DNA from: Thereva unica | Taxonomy: Eukaryota > Arthropoda > Insecta > Diptera > Therevidae | Length of the DNA: 64,000 nucleotides | Assembly (NCBI GenBank): GCA_949987705.1 | Contig: OX465283.1 | Location: forward strand, 156,131,850 to 156,195,849 | Direction of reading: 5' to 3' | Part shown: positions 35,914 to 47,879 of the stretch, piece after piece | Layout of the letters: every line of letters starts with the position of its first letter | How positions within the stretch are numbered: position 1 is the first letter of the stretch | Made by a program: the position numbers and the translations under genes | Notes under the pieces: generated by a model | The model's input: the letters and a program-made list of their open reading frames with translations, nothing else | Told to the model about the DNA's origin: nothing | Databases searched by the model: none

Positions 35914-36269
35914 AGGTAGGGACACACTGAGCCCACGTACGCAACGTATGCAACGCGTTATTAAATCTAAACGGTTGAACAGTTGGGGGGGCGAACGGCT
36001 AACAAAGACCTCGGAAAGTGGTGGCACCCGATTTGTCACTTCTGTCAAGATTCGAGGAAAGTCACTGCAGACGAACACCTAGCAGACCTGTTAGCAAGTC
36101 CTAATCCCACCTCCCCGCGGTGCCCTCTGGGGTACTTCTTCGGAAGGAGCTAATGGGAGACGGGCGAATGGCGAGCTCTCTGTGCCACAAAACAGAGTTT
36201 TAAGTCGGTTGGGCTGAGGGTTAGCAACCCGCTCCCATAAAAAACACCATTGCTACGAATCGGCAAACA

Positions 36270-39200
36270 ATGCCTCGGAACCGGACGGACAACACGACGA
36301 CGACCTTTGCTTTTCGAACAAGGACACGAATCGGATCATGGAATGTGAGAACACTGCTGGCTGAGGGACGGCTGGATGAAGTCCTCAACGAGATGAATCG
36401 ATATAAAATCAAGATCATGGGACTGAGCGAGACCAGATGGCCCTATGCGGGGGAACATATCTGCCCAAATGGTGAGTCCTTCTTATATTCTGGGAGAAAT
36501 GAAACTGAAAGCCGTAGGAGTGGTGTTGGCATAATACTCACCAAAGAAGCCAGGGCTAGCCTCATTAGCTGGTCACCAGTTTCTGAGAGGATTATTACCG
36601 TGCGCCTACGTACCAGGCTAAGAAGTACTACGGTAGTTCAATGCTATGCTCCAACTGAAGACGCAGAAGATGACATCAAGGACGAGTTCTATATGCGACT
36701 GAATGAGGTTTTTCGCTCTATTCCAAGGGGAGACATCATTGTTTTAATGGGTGAATTAAACGCTCAGATCGGCCGTGACAACACCGGCCTTGAACACACA
36801 ATTGGAAACCAAGGCCTAAGCCAAGTTACCAATAACAATGGTGAGCTTTTCATTGACTTTTGTAGTTCCCACCAACTCATGGTAGGTGGAACTTACTTTT
36901 GTCACAAGAAGATACACAAAGAGACCTGGGTATCGCCCGATGGTAGAACGAGAAATCAGATAGATCACGTGGCCGTTAGCCGCAGATGGAGAACTATTCT
37001 TGAGGATGTCAGGAGTTTCAGGGGAGCGGATACTGGGAAGCGACCACCATTTGGTTGTAGCAACTATTCGCCTTAAAATCGCCGCAATCAGAAACGTTCA
37101 ACACGATGCTAGAAACCGTAGACGGTTTAACGTAGATCTTCTGCGGGAGAGCGTTAAAAAGCGGGAATTCGCTGGAAACTTTTTAGAATTATTAAACCAG
37201 CAAACCGTTTCTGACGACACAAATATTGAGGAATTGTGGAGTACGACAAAGGGCGCGATATTGACGGCTGCGGAAACAAGCATCGGTTATGTCCAAAGAA
37301 ACCAGCAACACTGGATCTCGGACACAACCTGGCAAAAAATAGAACGCAGAAGGGCCCTCAAAAATAGCGTAAACTCCACAAACGACCCGGAAAGACGTCA
37401 CCAATTAGAACGGGAATACTCCCAATTACACCGGGAGGTTAAGAGAAGTGTCCGGCGTGATAAAAGGCAGCAGATAAACGAGCTCGCAGAAAAAGCGGAA
37501 AACGCGGCAAACACAGGCAACAGTAAGGTGCTGTACCAAATCACTAAACAGCTCTCGGGAAAGCACTCTACTAAAAAGCATGCCGTTAAGAGTGCGGATG
37601 GAAGGCTGCTGTGCAGCGACGAAGAGCAACTCCAAAGATGGAGAGATTACTTCTTCGCCGCCCTGAATGGTACACTTACACAGGAACCTCAGGAAAACAG
37701 CAACAATGCACAGCCAATAAGAATCACCACCCGGGCCCCATCCAAGACGGAAATAGTAACCGCAATTCATGCGATGGCCAATGGTAAAGCAGCTGGGAAA
37801 GATGGCATCCCGCCAGAATTGTTGAAAGCCGACTCAAGCCTCATAGCAGATGCGCTTCAGCCAATCCTAGAAATAGCATGGAACACCTGTACCTTTCCGG
37901 AGGATTGGACGGAAGGTATCATAGTCAAAATACCAAAAAAGGGGGACCTAACAATATGCGACAACTGGAGAGGCATCTGTTTACTATCTACAGTGGGCAA
38001 AATTTTGTCCCATATATTACTATCTAGGATAAGTGAGGCAGTTGATCGAACGCTTAGGAGGCAGCAGGCCGGATTCAGGAAGGGCCGCTCCTGTATTGAT
38101 CATATTAACACCTTGAGAATAATAGTGGAGCAGTCTACTGAATTCCGATCCCCCCTTTACCTTGCTTTCGTAGATTATGAGAAAGCGTTCGACTCGGTCA
38201 ATAGGAGCTTTATATGGCAGACACTACGGCGACGTGGATTGCCTGATAAAATAATAGAATTGATAAAAGCCCTATATAACAATTCCAAATGCAGAGTTCT
38301 CCATAATGGAAAATTATCCGACAGCTTTGAGGTGAGCTCAGGAGTATGACAAAGATGCCTACTTTCGCCTTTACTATTTCTTATAGTAATAAATGACATC
38401 CTTGTCGGCGCTCTAGATCAGTGGTCTCCAAACTTTTTTGGCCGCGTACCCTTTTGACGAACATACTCATAAATTGTACCCCCTCACTATACCTATAGGA
38501 AACAAAGATGGTCGCGCGTTTTAAATACGTGTTAACGATTATTTGGGGTTTTGGTTTCTCTTAATGTTTATATGTTTTGGTTTAGTATGGATATAAAAAT
38601 TATTTATTTTTTGTTTTCCTTAAAAATTCGCAAAAGTATTGAATATTTTAGAAACAAGAATACAGAATAGGCTTGAATAATGCAGAGTCGCCGGTTAAAA
38701 AATTTCGACAAAAATTTGTTTTTCAGTTAAAAATTGTATGCCCGCGAGAGGAAATAAAGTAGTAATTTGAAAAGGAATGTGGCGTACCCCCCAGAATTTT
38801 CTGCGTACCCCTCGGGGTACGCGTACCACACTTTGGAGACCACTGCTCTAGATAATCGAACAGGCGGCATACAATGGGGTTTGGTAGACCGCCTTAAGGA
38901 CCTCGACTACGCCGATTATATCTGTTTGTGGCCCACAGACACCAGGACCTCAAAAACATGTTGAACAATTTGGCAACAGAAAGTAGTCCAGCAGGCTTAA
39001 GGCTAAATCCGACTAAAACTAAAGAAATGCGGATAAATGCAAACACCATTGAACGGACAGCGCTGGATAACCGTGACGTGGAACTGGTAAATAAATTCTG
39101 CTACCTCGGTAGTATTACCGAAAATGGTGGGGCAGAAGAAGACGTAAGTTCCAGAATAAACAAAGCACGAGGCGCATATGCATGCCTGTCCCGCATATGG

Positions 39201-39677
39201 AGATCAACGGAGATCTCAACTAACACCAAATTGCGGCTGTTCAACTCCAACGTTAAGGCAGTTCTTTTGTACGGTTGCGAAACATGGAAAGTCACCCAAT
39301 TCATCACAGGGCGCCTACAAGTCTTCATCAACAGATGCCTTCGTCGTATCCTAAAAATCCGCTGGCAAGATAGAATTTCAAACGAAGAACTTTGGCGCCG
39401 TGCCGGCCAAGAAAGGATAGACGACCAAATCAGGCGAAGGAAATGGAATTGGGTTGGCCACACCTTGCGACGCGAAAACGAAAACCTAGCCAAACAGGCC
39501 CTTGACTGGAATCCGCAAGGTTCCCGTCGAGTAGGAAGACCTAGAACAACGTGGAGGAGAACCCTACTAGAAGAAGCCGCAACAACTGGGAGATCCTGGT
39601 CGGAGCTGAGAGCTGTCGCGCAAAACAGAGTCCGCTGGAGGGCAACTGTTTCCGCCCTATGTCCCATGAGGGATTAA
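36270..39677 (+). pseudogene. RTE endonuclease-reverse transcriptase, inactivated
   Basis: The single ORF has been broken in at least five ways. The endonuclease (36270 onward) shows IGSWNVRTLLAEGRLDEV, IMGLSETRWP, VQCYAPTEDAEDD, LMGELNAQIGRDN and NQIDHVAVSRRW. An extra G at about 37036-37038 shifts the frame, after which SDHHLVVATIRLK continues. The reverse transcriptase has GKAAGKDGIPPELL, PKKGDLTICDNWRGICLLS, AGFRKGRSCIDHI and FVDYEKAFDSVNR. A TGA at 38347-38349 stands where Arg of the G-V-R-Q-G block is expected, consistent with a CpG C-to-T change. A hAT MITE splits the RT at 38418/38846. The catalytic YADD reads YADY (38908-38919), losing an Asp. A one-base deletion near 38926-38931 shifts into 38928-39677, which encodes the RTE C-terminal part (FCYLGSITENGGAEEDVSSR, LLYGCETWK, LWRRAGQERIDDQIRRRKWN). 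Confidence 0.9.
38419..38845. mobile_element. hAT-type MITE inserted in the RTE RT domain
   Basis: 427 bp with perfect 14-bp TIRs CAGTGGTCTCCAAA / TTTGGAGACCACTG and further partial pairing around 'gcgtacccc'. The flanks are identical 8-mers CTCTAGAT (38411-38418 and 38846-38853). Both the CAGTG end and the 8-bp duplication are hAT hallmarks. Excision in thought restores the RT reading frame across the site. Non-coding. Confidence 0.95.
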
Positions 39678-39822
39678 AGGAGTTTAAAGAAGAAGTTGAA
39701 TTTCTATGCCTAGAAACACACTTATACGCACTGTCACACGCGTCCCACGCAAGGTTATATCTGTCGATCCAGATCGGCGTGGGATACGTTGCGTACGTGG
39801 GCTCAGTGTGTCCCTACCTTAA

Positions 39823-40015
39823 AGTAAATAAATTCATTCGAATTCATCATTTATTTTAAAAAAATGTTACGTTTTGCCGTCTACAAATGTCAAGTGACAA
39901 CCAAAAAAATTTCCCACTTAATTCAAAATTCCATCTACAATTTGTTCTTCTATAGATGTTATCTTAAAACTAAAAAAATGGCGACTAAAACAAAAAAAAA
40001 ACTATAAAAACTTAC
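39823..40015. other. Start of the intron downstream of the 40 kb exon
   Basis: AT-rich sequence beginning, in minus orientation, with GTAAGTTTT at 40015. No other feature was seen. Confidence 0.4.
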
Positions 40016-40266
40016 CGAATCGGCAAAATCTTGTGACACTTATGAAACACGAACTTTCTGAAGCCCGGCTTTATTTGCTGCTGCACAGGAACGCAAGCAG
40101 ATCCCGAAGCTGCACCACCACTGGCGGAGGACAATTTCCCTACAGGGAAATTCTTCTTCTTTCCACTTTCACTAGAATATCGCGCGGTTTTCTCGACTTC
40201 GAATTGAATATTGTTGACGGTTGTGCCGACGACACTCACCACCTTCTTGCACCTGTTCTTATCCAT
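40016..40266 (-). CDS. Unrecognised first coding exon with strong splice donor
   Basis: I do not recognise the product. A minus-strand ATG at 40266-40264 in a good context (gaaaaATGG) opens a frame of 83 codons starting MDKNRCKKVVSVVGTTVNN. It ends FHKCHKILPI and then CG|GTAAGT at 40016/40015, phase 2. Codon usage is balanced with G/C third positions, unlike the spurious AT-rich frames around it. The peptide is basic, with KKK and a Gly/Ser/Ala stretch; there is no signal peptide or membrane segment. The ~180 bp upstream is GC-rich and repeat-free, like a 5' UTR. No partner exon is visible in 11.6-40 kb. It could be the first exon of a separate gene or an alternative first exon of hdc, which has the same strand and the same phase. 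Confidence 0.6.
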
Positions 40267-40460
40267 TTTTCCTTTCACAATGGAACCACACACCACGTCA
40301 CAACGGAAAATCGTAGAAACTACATTTGGGAAACGCGGTCAAATCAGACTCGGAAAAATATGCGCAGTTCGATGAACTCCCGGCGGGCGACGACGATGGA
40401 CGATCAACCTTCGCGACGACGCGTTGAATAGGACTAAAAGGAGGGGAAATTTGATGTGTG
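40267..40460 (-). promoter_or_regulatory. Putative 5' UTR/promoter of the 40 kb exon
   Basis: A CG-rich stretch ('cggcgggcgacgacgatgga', 'gcgacgacgcgttgaatagg') immediately upstream of the exon in an AT-rich setting. No clear TATA, initiator or DPE match was found, so the start site is not placed. Confidence 0.35.
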
Positions 40461-42119
40461 GCCCTCTTGCGGACTTTTTCTAGGTCAATTTATTACTGTT
40501 TAATTACCAAATCTAACGGTGATTTTTTGTCTAGCAGGGTGACCAGCATTCAAAATATTTTTGGACATTTTTGATTTGGATTTTTTCGCCTTCGATTGTT
40601 TTCGGGATTATTTGTTGTTGTTTTTTGGGGGAAATTAATTATGATCTGAATCTGATCACAACTGGCTTAATTAGTCTCAAACAACATACTTATAGATTTA
40701 GAAGTAAAGGTTATCCGAAATTACTTTTTTTAAGCTAATAGTACAGTTTGGCCTATAGTTTAGTTGATCAAATATCCCTATATCTCGCCGTTTTTAAGCT
40801 ATGTTTTCTCAATCATTTCCCTTTATGGGGCCGGCCCGGATGATATGAGCTTTGCAATGAAAAAACGGACGTCGTAACCAAACCAGTCCCCCGCACCTAA
40901 ATTCATCGGACCGAAACCAGCAATTGGGGCGCACACGAGTTATTACACGATCGGATACCTAGACCAGTGATTGGCAATAGTTTCCGGAGGACCAGTAAAA
41001 CTTTTGTTTATAACTTACAGCAGAATATAAGGGCTATCGAACTGCAATAGCTATTCGTAACTTTACTCTAGAAGACTATCGGATCCTGGAGAAATATACG
41101 GAACGCTTGCGATCCACAATGTATCAGACATACTACAAGCGGTCAGGAATTTTTTTTGACGCTGCAGGAAGGATGTTAGGACAGTGTTTGGCTAGATTAT
41201 CGGACACTGTTTTGGATGATCGGGTGGGGATAGCACCTAATCTGTAATAAGAGTCATCCTATTACAGATTAGGTGCTATCCCAGTATTGCACTATGAAGT
41301 CGAGGAGTACGTCTCCTGGGCGACATTCTTCCTTTTTGAGATTACCATGTTCGGCTCTTGGATCTAGTGCGTTGTAAAAATTATGGGCCAGGCCTATCGA
41401 ACAGGTTAAGTAGTCTATCTTTATATGTATTTACGGCTCAGTCTTGTTATGGATAATGCTCTACTAGACATAGGTCTTTCACCCGAGATCCAGGCTTTCA
41501 CTGCTATTTCTGTCTTGGAAAAACTGTATATCCAGCGTTGATAGCCAAGGGATTAGAGCTCCTGATAACCATCCCAGCGGCCTGTGATTTGATTCAACTC
41601 CAGGGCAGTATCCGTTTTGCCGCTTGTGCCATCTAGATAACATTCCTTCTTTCTTCTCTTCCCCCTTCAGCCACCGCCTATAATTGAGTAAGCGCAAAAA
41701 CTCTTCCGTGCTTATTCATAGGAGATACCGTTCTACCGCGGTAGTATTGCGTGGGAATTGATGGAATAAAAATCGCCTATTTGAGCTGGCACTTGTATCT
41801 TTCCGAAAAAAAAACTTGCTGTTCGACATTGCACCCAATGAAAGTACTTACATTGGTATTCTTTCAATTGTTCCCTGGTGACCTTTTGACGTCAGCTTCA
41901 GTGCAGCGTTTCTATTGCATTTTCTTACCTCAACGCAGAACGACATCAATCGAGTCTTTGTCGCTGCTATGACAGATGTGCTAATGTGGTGGTAATGTAA
42001 AGACACATGATTGGTAGTAAAGCGCCACTCTGCGAGGTCCCTACGTGGAGAAAATCTGGTCAAAGAAAGTGCCGACTCTGTCTCGGTTTGAAGACAGTAT
42101 CTTAAAGACGGATTTTATA
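40461..42119. other. Spacer with one perfect hairpin
   Basis: No gene was recognised apart from the hairpin at 41227-41282. 41470-41640 has balanced composition but no identifiable family. Confidence 0.3.
41227..41282. repeat. Perfect 23-bp inverted repeat, 10-nt loop
   Basis: Left arm 41227-41249 (gggatagcacctaatctgta + ata) and right arm 41260-41282 are exact complements around agagtcatcc. Transcribed from either strand it would form a long perfect stem. It may be the core of a small MITE. Confidence 0.95.
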
Positions 42120-43510
42120 ATCGCTTAAAAGTGGAATGGTGGAGTGGAGCCGGCAATGTATCAAGTACCAGCTGAGATGATCAAAGGCGGAGGTGATGTC
42201 CTATCTTAACAACTCCACGTCCTCATAATATCCCGGCTCGTATCCCGTCGGCGTGGAAGAGCGCAATCGTTGCGTTAATTTTGAAGAAAGGCGACAATCG
42301 GGAGTGCAAGAATTATCGCGGTATTAGCCCTCTTTAGATAGTCGGCATTACGAAACATCGAGACCCAACGAGCCGGATAGAACAAGCGGGATTTAGACCA
42401 CATGAATTCGTTACGGCAAATGAACTGTTGCCGTCATTTTCGTCGATTTCGCTTTGGATTGCATCGTTTGGAACAGTTTGGAAACCATTGAGAATCATCC
42501 AACTTCTCTAAGCGTTGTACGATGGCTCAACCAGCAGCGTTCGTATTCGAAACGACTTGTCAGAGGAATTCCGGATTCGAACAGGTGCCCGACAGGGAGA
42601 CCACTTCTCTTTAGCGTTGTCATCGACGTGATTATGCATGAAGCATTCGATGGACGACGCGGAGTTCGAAACGAAAACAACTTTGTAACCGGCTTGATCT
42701 TTGCCGACCATAGCGCCGTCTTTGCTGGCACGGATGCTGAAGCAACGGACATCGCATTCGAAATTTCCGCATCGCCCGGTCATACGGGTTTAAAAATCAA
42801 TGAGGAAACGACCAAATGTCTCACAATGGACGGATCGCGGGCCAGTTTTCACCACGGATAGAACCAAAATCAAACAGGTTTCGAAGCTCAAATATTTGGG
42901 ATCATTGGTTGGGGAAAAGAAGGTGGCATCGACGGCCGACGTTCACAACCGCATTGGCCAAGCAACAGCAACGTTCGCCTCGCTCAAGTGGTACATGTGG
43001 AAACGAATAAATCCACCCATCAAAACGAAAGTACGCCTTTACCGAACGCTGATCTTTCCGATTCATTTTTATGGATCGGAATCGTGGATTCTGCTCAAGC
43101 CGTCGGACGTCAACAAGCCCGAGGTCTTCCAAATGTGATGCTTGAGGCAGATTCTCGGTGTTTCACTGCACGACCGCCTTCTAAACAAGACAGCTAGACA
43201 AAGATGCGATCAACAGACACTGTTCGAAGAAGCAATACAAAAAGTTCGACTACGGTGGTTTGGACATGTTTGCCGAATGGTTGAAAACTGCTTGACAAGT
43301 AAACTTCTCTGGCGAGATCTTACGGCAGACTGGAGAATTCAGCGATCGGCACCGAAAAAAAAACTAGCTTAAGAATATCGCAGGCGACTTAAAGAATAAA
43401 CGATTATCAAATATCGAGGCTCGAGACGTCGCCAAAAATTGTTAAAAATGGAAACAAATCGTCAATGGAGTTCGGAACTCAGCGGCACCCATAGAAGCGT
43501 ATCCAATGCG
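42120..43510 (+). pseudogene. RTE-like LINE relic, second family
   Basis: Fragments in order: about 42130-42200 AEMIKGG-type; about 42245-42330 AWKSAIVALILKKGDNRECKNYRGI; then, after frameshifts, RTGARQGD (about 42573-42596), GLIFADHSAVFAGTDAEATD (catalytic ADD changed to ADH), KIKQVSKLKYLGSLVGEKKV, KTKVRLYRTLIFPIHFYGSE, and after a stop at 43136-43138 CLRQILGVSLHDRL, RWFGHVCRM. Domain order and the C-terminal 'YGSE-W' and 'RW-GH--RM' motifs are those of RTE and related elements. It differs from the 36 kb RTE family. Confidence 0.75.
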
Positions 43511-45590
43511 GTATCGTCCCGCTCGGAACGTCAGCTGGAACTGATCAAAGAAGAAAAAGAAAAAGTGCGTGTCACAACTTGTGTAACTGGTGGAGCACGA
43601 GAATACGAAAAAGTCACAACTGTGGCTCACTATGCCTTTATGACTGTAGCGATTTGTGATATTATATCACTGACGATTTGAGAATCGGCCTAAAAATGAC
43701 ATCAGCCATCAAGAGACGATACTAACATAAATTTTGTTTTGTTTTATTATGTTACAGGCTCATTATTAAGTAGTACTTACCAGTTCCACAAGTTCAACAT
43801 AGTCACAACAGTCAGACCAGGATTTATTTAACAATTTATCAATGAAATGAAAGCATTTATTCACATTTCAATAAGAACTGGTTAGTAATATTACAACACA
43901 CATACCGATCGAAACCAGTGTTCTAAAATTCTGAAGTTTGTGAAATTGTGAAATTTTTACGATTGTAATAGTATTAGTCAAAAGAATTTAATTAATTCTA
44001 AAATTGTATTTTACATCATCGTATTTAATTAATAAAAATTGTATTTGTTGTTACATTCCCAAATATTATTAACAAATTAAGTTATACAACAAAAATCCTT
44101 TTATCTACTTAGAAAATGGTAAATGACTCGTTTACCGTCGGCATATTGTACATTCGTCTAAAAAATTCTTACAAAAATCTTCCATTTTCTACACAGCCTA
44201 CCATTTTCTGGTAAATGTTGTAAAATCATCAATATACACATACATATACCCCCAAAAAAACACCATCTCCAAAAAACATACATACGAAGAAAAGGACACA
44301 AGAAGACGACATTGCAAACCTACAAAAATTTTGTACTACCCAAAGAGGGCGCTTAGAGAACGGGCGAAAATCTATCACACACCTAAAAACCAGTAACCAG
44401 AATATTCTCAACTTCGTCCCGTTTATCCTTTTTTTTTATCATAGGAGCAGGGCAGTATTCTGCTGTAATCTTAAAACCGAATCAAAATGGCCTACATTCC
44501 AGCCCTTGTCATAGGAAAGTGGAACATCCTATTGGCCCTGCTGACGTAATAGCGCACGCACTCTAAAAAAGCAAAGGGATGCCTGGTGGTAGAGTCCTTT
44601 AGCCATATATATCCTTTGGCTCCGCCCATATTTTTCAACAAGGCATTACCTCAAGCCAACAAACAAACCGAGAACAGGATGAAAGGGAAAATTATGGGTT
44701 ACGTCATTCCTTTTAACTTTCTTTTGGCAAATGTTATAATCGAAATGAGTTTTTTCAACATTCTTTAGTTGTTAGACCTGCTGCAGGAGGGTTAGAAAGG
44801 ATATGCAGTCGGCCATTTATAACAATGCGAAATTCCTGGGCATTGATGCAAGAGAACAGCAGGAATATGCACTTCCGGATCAAAGAATGAACGCTGATGA
44901 TGACATTGTTTTTTTTACGCTCAGGTAGATTTTACTTAGGCTGCTTGCCAAAAATTTTTTTTGTAGACATTGTTTTTTCCTGTAGTTTGAGTTTTTGGGC
45001 GTGGTTGCGATGCTTTAACATAAATTTTCCCAAAAAAAAAATTTCCCTTTATACATTTTTTGATACTGCCTCGGGTTTTTGATCCCATCTGGCGCTTTCC
45101 GAATCAATAAAACTTCGGCTCGTTCCAATTCCATAAATCTAATCGAATTTTGCCATATTTAATCAATTCAATTTATGCTTTAACAGTGAAAAAACGGAAC
45201 GAAATAAAAAGTCCAGTTTCACTTTGGGATTTTTAAAAAGTACCTTGTTCGTAACATAAAAATTTCCCCGTTGCCGCGACCTTAAACTTCATCCTCGGCC
45301 ACACAGAACAAGCAGCAAGGGCATTTACGAGACCAAGAAAAGGACCTCGAACGTGCGTGTTTACGAGATGAAGGGCGAAAAGGGACACACACAACCATAA
45401 TGATGAATATTTTACGACGTTCCTTTACTGCGCAGCTCCTTTTTTAAGTATATAAACGCTGCTCGTGAATAGCACATAATCCCGGGCAATAATTCGGGTT
45501 ATATACCTAACACTGTCGCGGTCTCGGCCACCACATAAGGGAGGAGGCAACAAATTTCCCTTTTGTTAGCACACTTTTCCTTGTAACATT
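43511..45590. other. AT-rich spacer, no gene seen
   Basis: No domain, exon border or element end was recognised. Confidence 0.3.
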
Positions 45591-46700
45591 AAAATTCAGG
45601 GACATTAAAATGCCCCCACAGCGCAGGCGCTGCACTTTTCGGCGTAGCACTCGACGACGACGACAGCGGCGGCCGGTGGCGGCTTTTCATGGCCGTGTGT
45701 GAGGCGGCGGTAATAAATTTCCTATCGAAGGGGAAAGCTGTGATTACTGTGTGCAACCAACACTACCATCATGCACCTGCACACCGATGCAGCGCCGCAC
45801 TAAAACTCAGGGGCAAAGTATGCAGGAAAGAGCGTCGCTGCACAATGAACATGAAATTTCCCTTTCTCCAGTGCAGGAGCCGTCGCCGTAGTCGTCGTCT
45901 GCATATCTGCAAGAAGGGGACTTTCAAGCATGCACCCGAGAACTGCACACGAGAGGAATTTCCCTTTCGTTTGGTCCATGGCCGGCTGCAGTTTTACTGC
46001 GGTGCTGCAGAGCCTGCTCTTGACTGCTCCAAGGCCAGCGGCGTTGGACGTGGGCGGCGGCGGCCGGTGGGCTTTCGGCTTGCACCACTCTTCTAGCCGG
46101 AAAACTTTCCGAAAGTGGACCGACGACGGCGAGGAAAGCTCGGCAGCGAAAGTTATGCAGCCTATATCCCCTCCCCTCCCCCAAACCCAGCCTAACCCTG
46201 CACCAGCTAATTGCTCCGCCACTGCTCCCCAGTGCATCGAAGGTGGTAAAAGTGCATTAGTCCGCATGCTTCGTGCTCCGGCGTTTTGTGCATGCTGCTG
46301 CGAGGTGCGTACAGAGTGCATCCTTGGTAACCGCTTATGTTGCTGGCGGGGTCGGTTGCTGCAACAGGGAGGGGGGCGGAAGGGGATCTTTCACAAATCC
46401 CGAGGAAAGGTTCGTGCCAAGTGCATGCAGAATGCAATTATTTCAGATGCACACAGCACACAAGGGCGGGGGCTAAAAGGAGGAATTTTATGCAATTAAC
46501 GCCTTTAGCTTGTATATATTTATGCATCAACGATGCATTTTCGATGCGTGCGTGTGTGTGTGTGCATTTCTGTTCATTTTTTATGATGCATTTTTGCATG
46601 GATTTTTTTTTTGAAAAAAAATTTTTTTTTTGTGAAAGACAGTGCTGTGGGCTGCAGGTTGAATTCGTGATTAAATTTTAATTATGACAAATTTATTCAC
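45591..46700. other. GC-balanced island without transposon signatures
   Basis: Rich in 'tttccc', 'gcagc' and 'tgca' words. Frames overlap on all strands and none resembles a family. Similar in texture to 30.0-31.8 and 57.3-59.1 kb. Confidence 0.3.
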
Positions 46701-47203
46701 TTACTCGATAACACCTTTAATAGCACTTTAAAACGTGTTGTTAATGTTCATTCATGTGAAGGTATGTGTGTGTGTCTGCTTTTTTGATAGGGTACCGAAT
46801 TGCTGATTTTTTTAAGCAGAGTGCAGGGAACATAATGCATTTTTTTTAAAGGGAGTATAGGAAAGCTTGAACATCACTCCGTGGTAATGAAGGGTAATTC
46901 TACATTATATAGAATATTTAACATTTTGATTGCATAAAAATATAGTTTTACACCGAATACCTCAAATAATAGAAAGCCGTGATGCAATGTAATAACTAAT
47001 AACAACATCTTTTATTTAAGATTTGCGTGTCAAGGTTTACCCTCATAATTTGAGAATGTTACAGGTGCATCCTTTGCACTTAATAATGAGTATAGAAATA
47101 TTTTTGGGACACGCAGGTTTGGAGTTTTTGAGCACCATATTCGTTTTGGGTTGATTTGTAGATTTGGTGATATTATATTTTTCGACAGAATGTATGTGTG
47201 TAC
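46701..47203. other. Spacer, no gene seen
   Basis: GTGTGT microsatellite at about 46766-46776; otherwise nothing recognised. Confidence 0.3.
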
Positions 47204-47640
47204 AGGGTCTTTCAACAAGAGGTGTGATTTGAAATCAACTTTTTATTCTAATCTAAGGGTAAAGTTGCACTAAAATATTTTACATGATGAAACACGAAAA
47301 GGTTCCTTCAACCTTGCGGGAGGGGTGAGAGAGGGCCTGAGAGAACACGAAACAGTTCCATGAGGGCGGAGAAACTTTTGAAGCAACTTTGAAGGAAACG
47401 GTTTGGACAGCTTCAGGTTCGTTGTTGTTGTTTCTCTGATTTCTCTGGTTTGCTTCAAGAGTTTACCGATGAAACATTTGAGGAAACTCCAAAATGGAAT
47501 TAGTGTTTGCAAGAAATTTTGTTCTCTGTCGTGTGTTTCATCGTGCAAAATGGGCCATTATTACAATATTAGCCCAAGTCACAAAAAGCAACTTGATTAT
47601 TAATAGGCTGTGACGTAAATTCAAAGCACACCTTGTGGGG
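47204..47640. mobile_element. Possible TIR element ending in TCTTTCAACAAGAGGTG
   Basis: The left end 'tctttcaacaagaggtgtga' and following 'tttgaaatcaa' resemble, imperfectly, the complement of the right end near 47605-47640 ('caaagcacaccttgtggggt'). The left end also recurs inverted at 35770-35812. Boundaries and target duplication are uncertain. Confidence 0.35.
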
Positions 47641-47879
47641 TAGTTCCGTAATCAACGATAGAGGTGAGTCACTTCTTGACAACCAACGGTCTGCAATAGA
47701 GACAATATATCGACTTTCACTTTTCTGAGTTCGGAAAGATTTTTTGGCTGCGCAGATATGATTGATATTACTCTCTGACTAGCAATGACATGAATGGAGC
47801 CAGGAGACGCTCAAGAGGTCACCACGGGAGACTCATGCTAATCTTGGAAGCTGTTAAATCACCAGAGCGGTTTGTAGTG

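Larger units (their letters stand above)
35980..39694 (+). mobile_element. RTE-clade non-LTR retrotransposon
   Basis: Boundaries are set by a GTTGAA repeat at 35974-35979 and 39695-39700 (candidate target duplication) and by a 3' end in a short AAAGAAG-type microsatellite, usual for RTE. A ~290-bp 5' UTR precedes the endonuclease start at 36270. Total length without the nested hAT MITE is about 3.3 kb, a typical RTE length. There is no RNase H. Confidence 0.75.
35914..39819. mobile_element. Harbinger-like MITE carrying a nested RTE retrotransposon
   Basis: Left end AGGTAGGGACACACTGAGCC (36 bp in all, 35914-35949) and right end 39784-39819 are perfect inverted repeats, flanked by TAA at 35911-35913 and 39820-39822, as in PIF/Harbinger. 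Removing the RTE and one GTTGAA leaves about 185 bp, an ordinary MITE size. The RTE is therefore a later insertion. Confidence 0.82.

Noticed and set aside
45689..46681. Several overlapping frames of 100-190 codons on both strands
   Set aside because: Balanced GC lengthens random frames; none has a consistent frame, splice sites or family resemblance.
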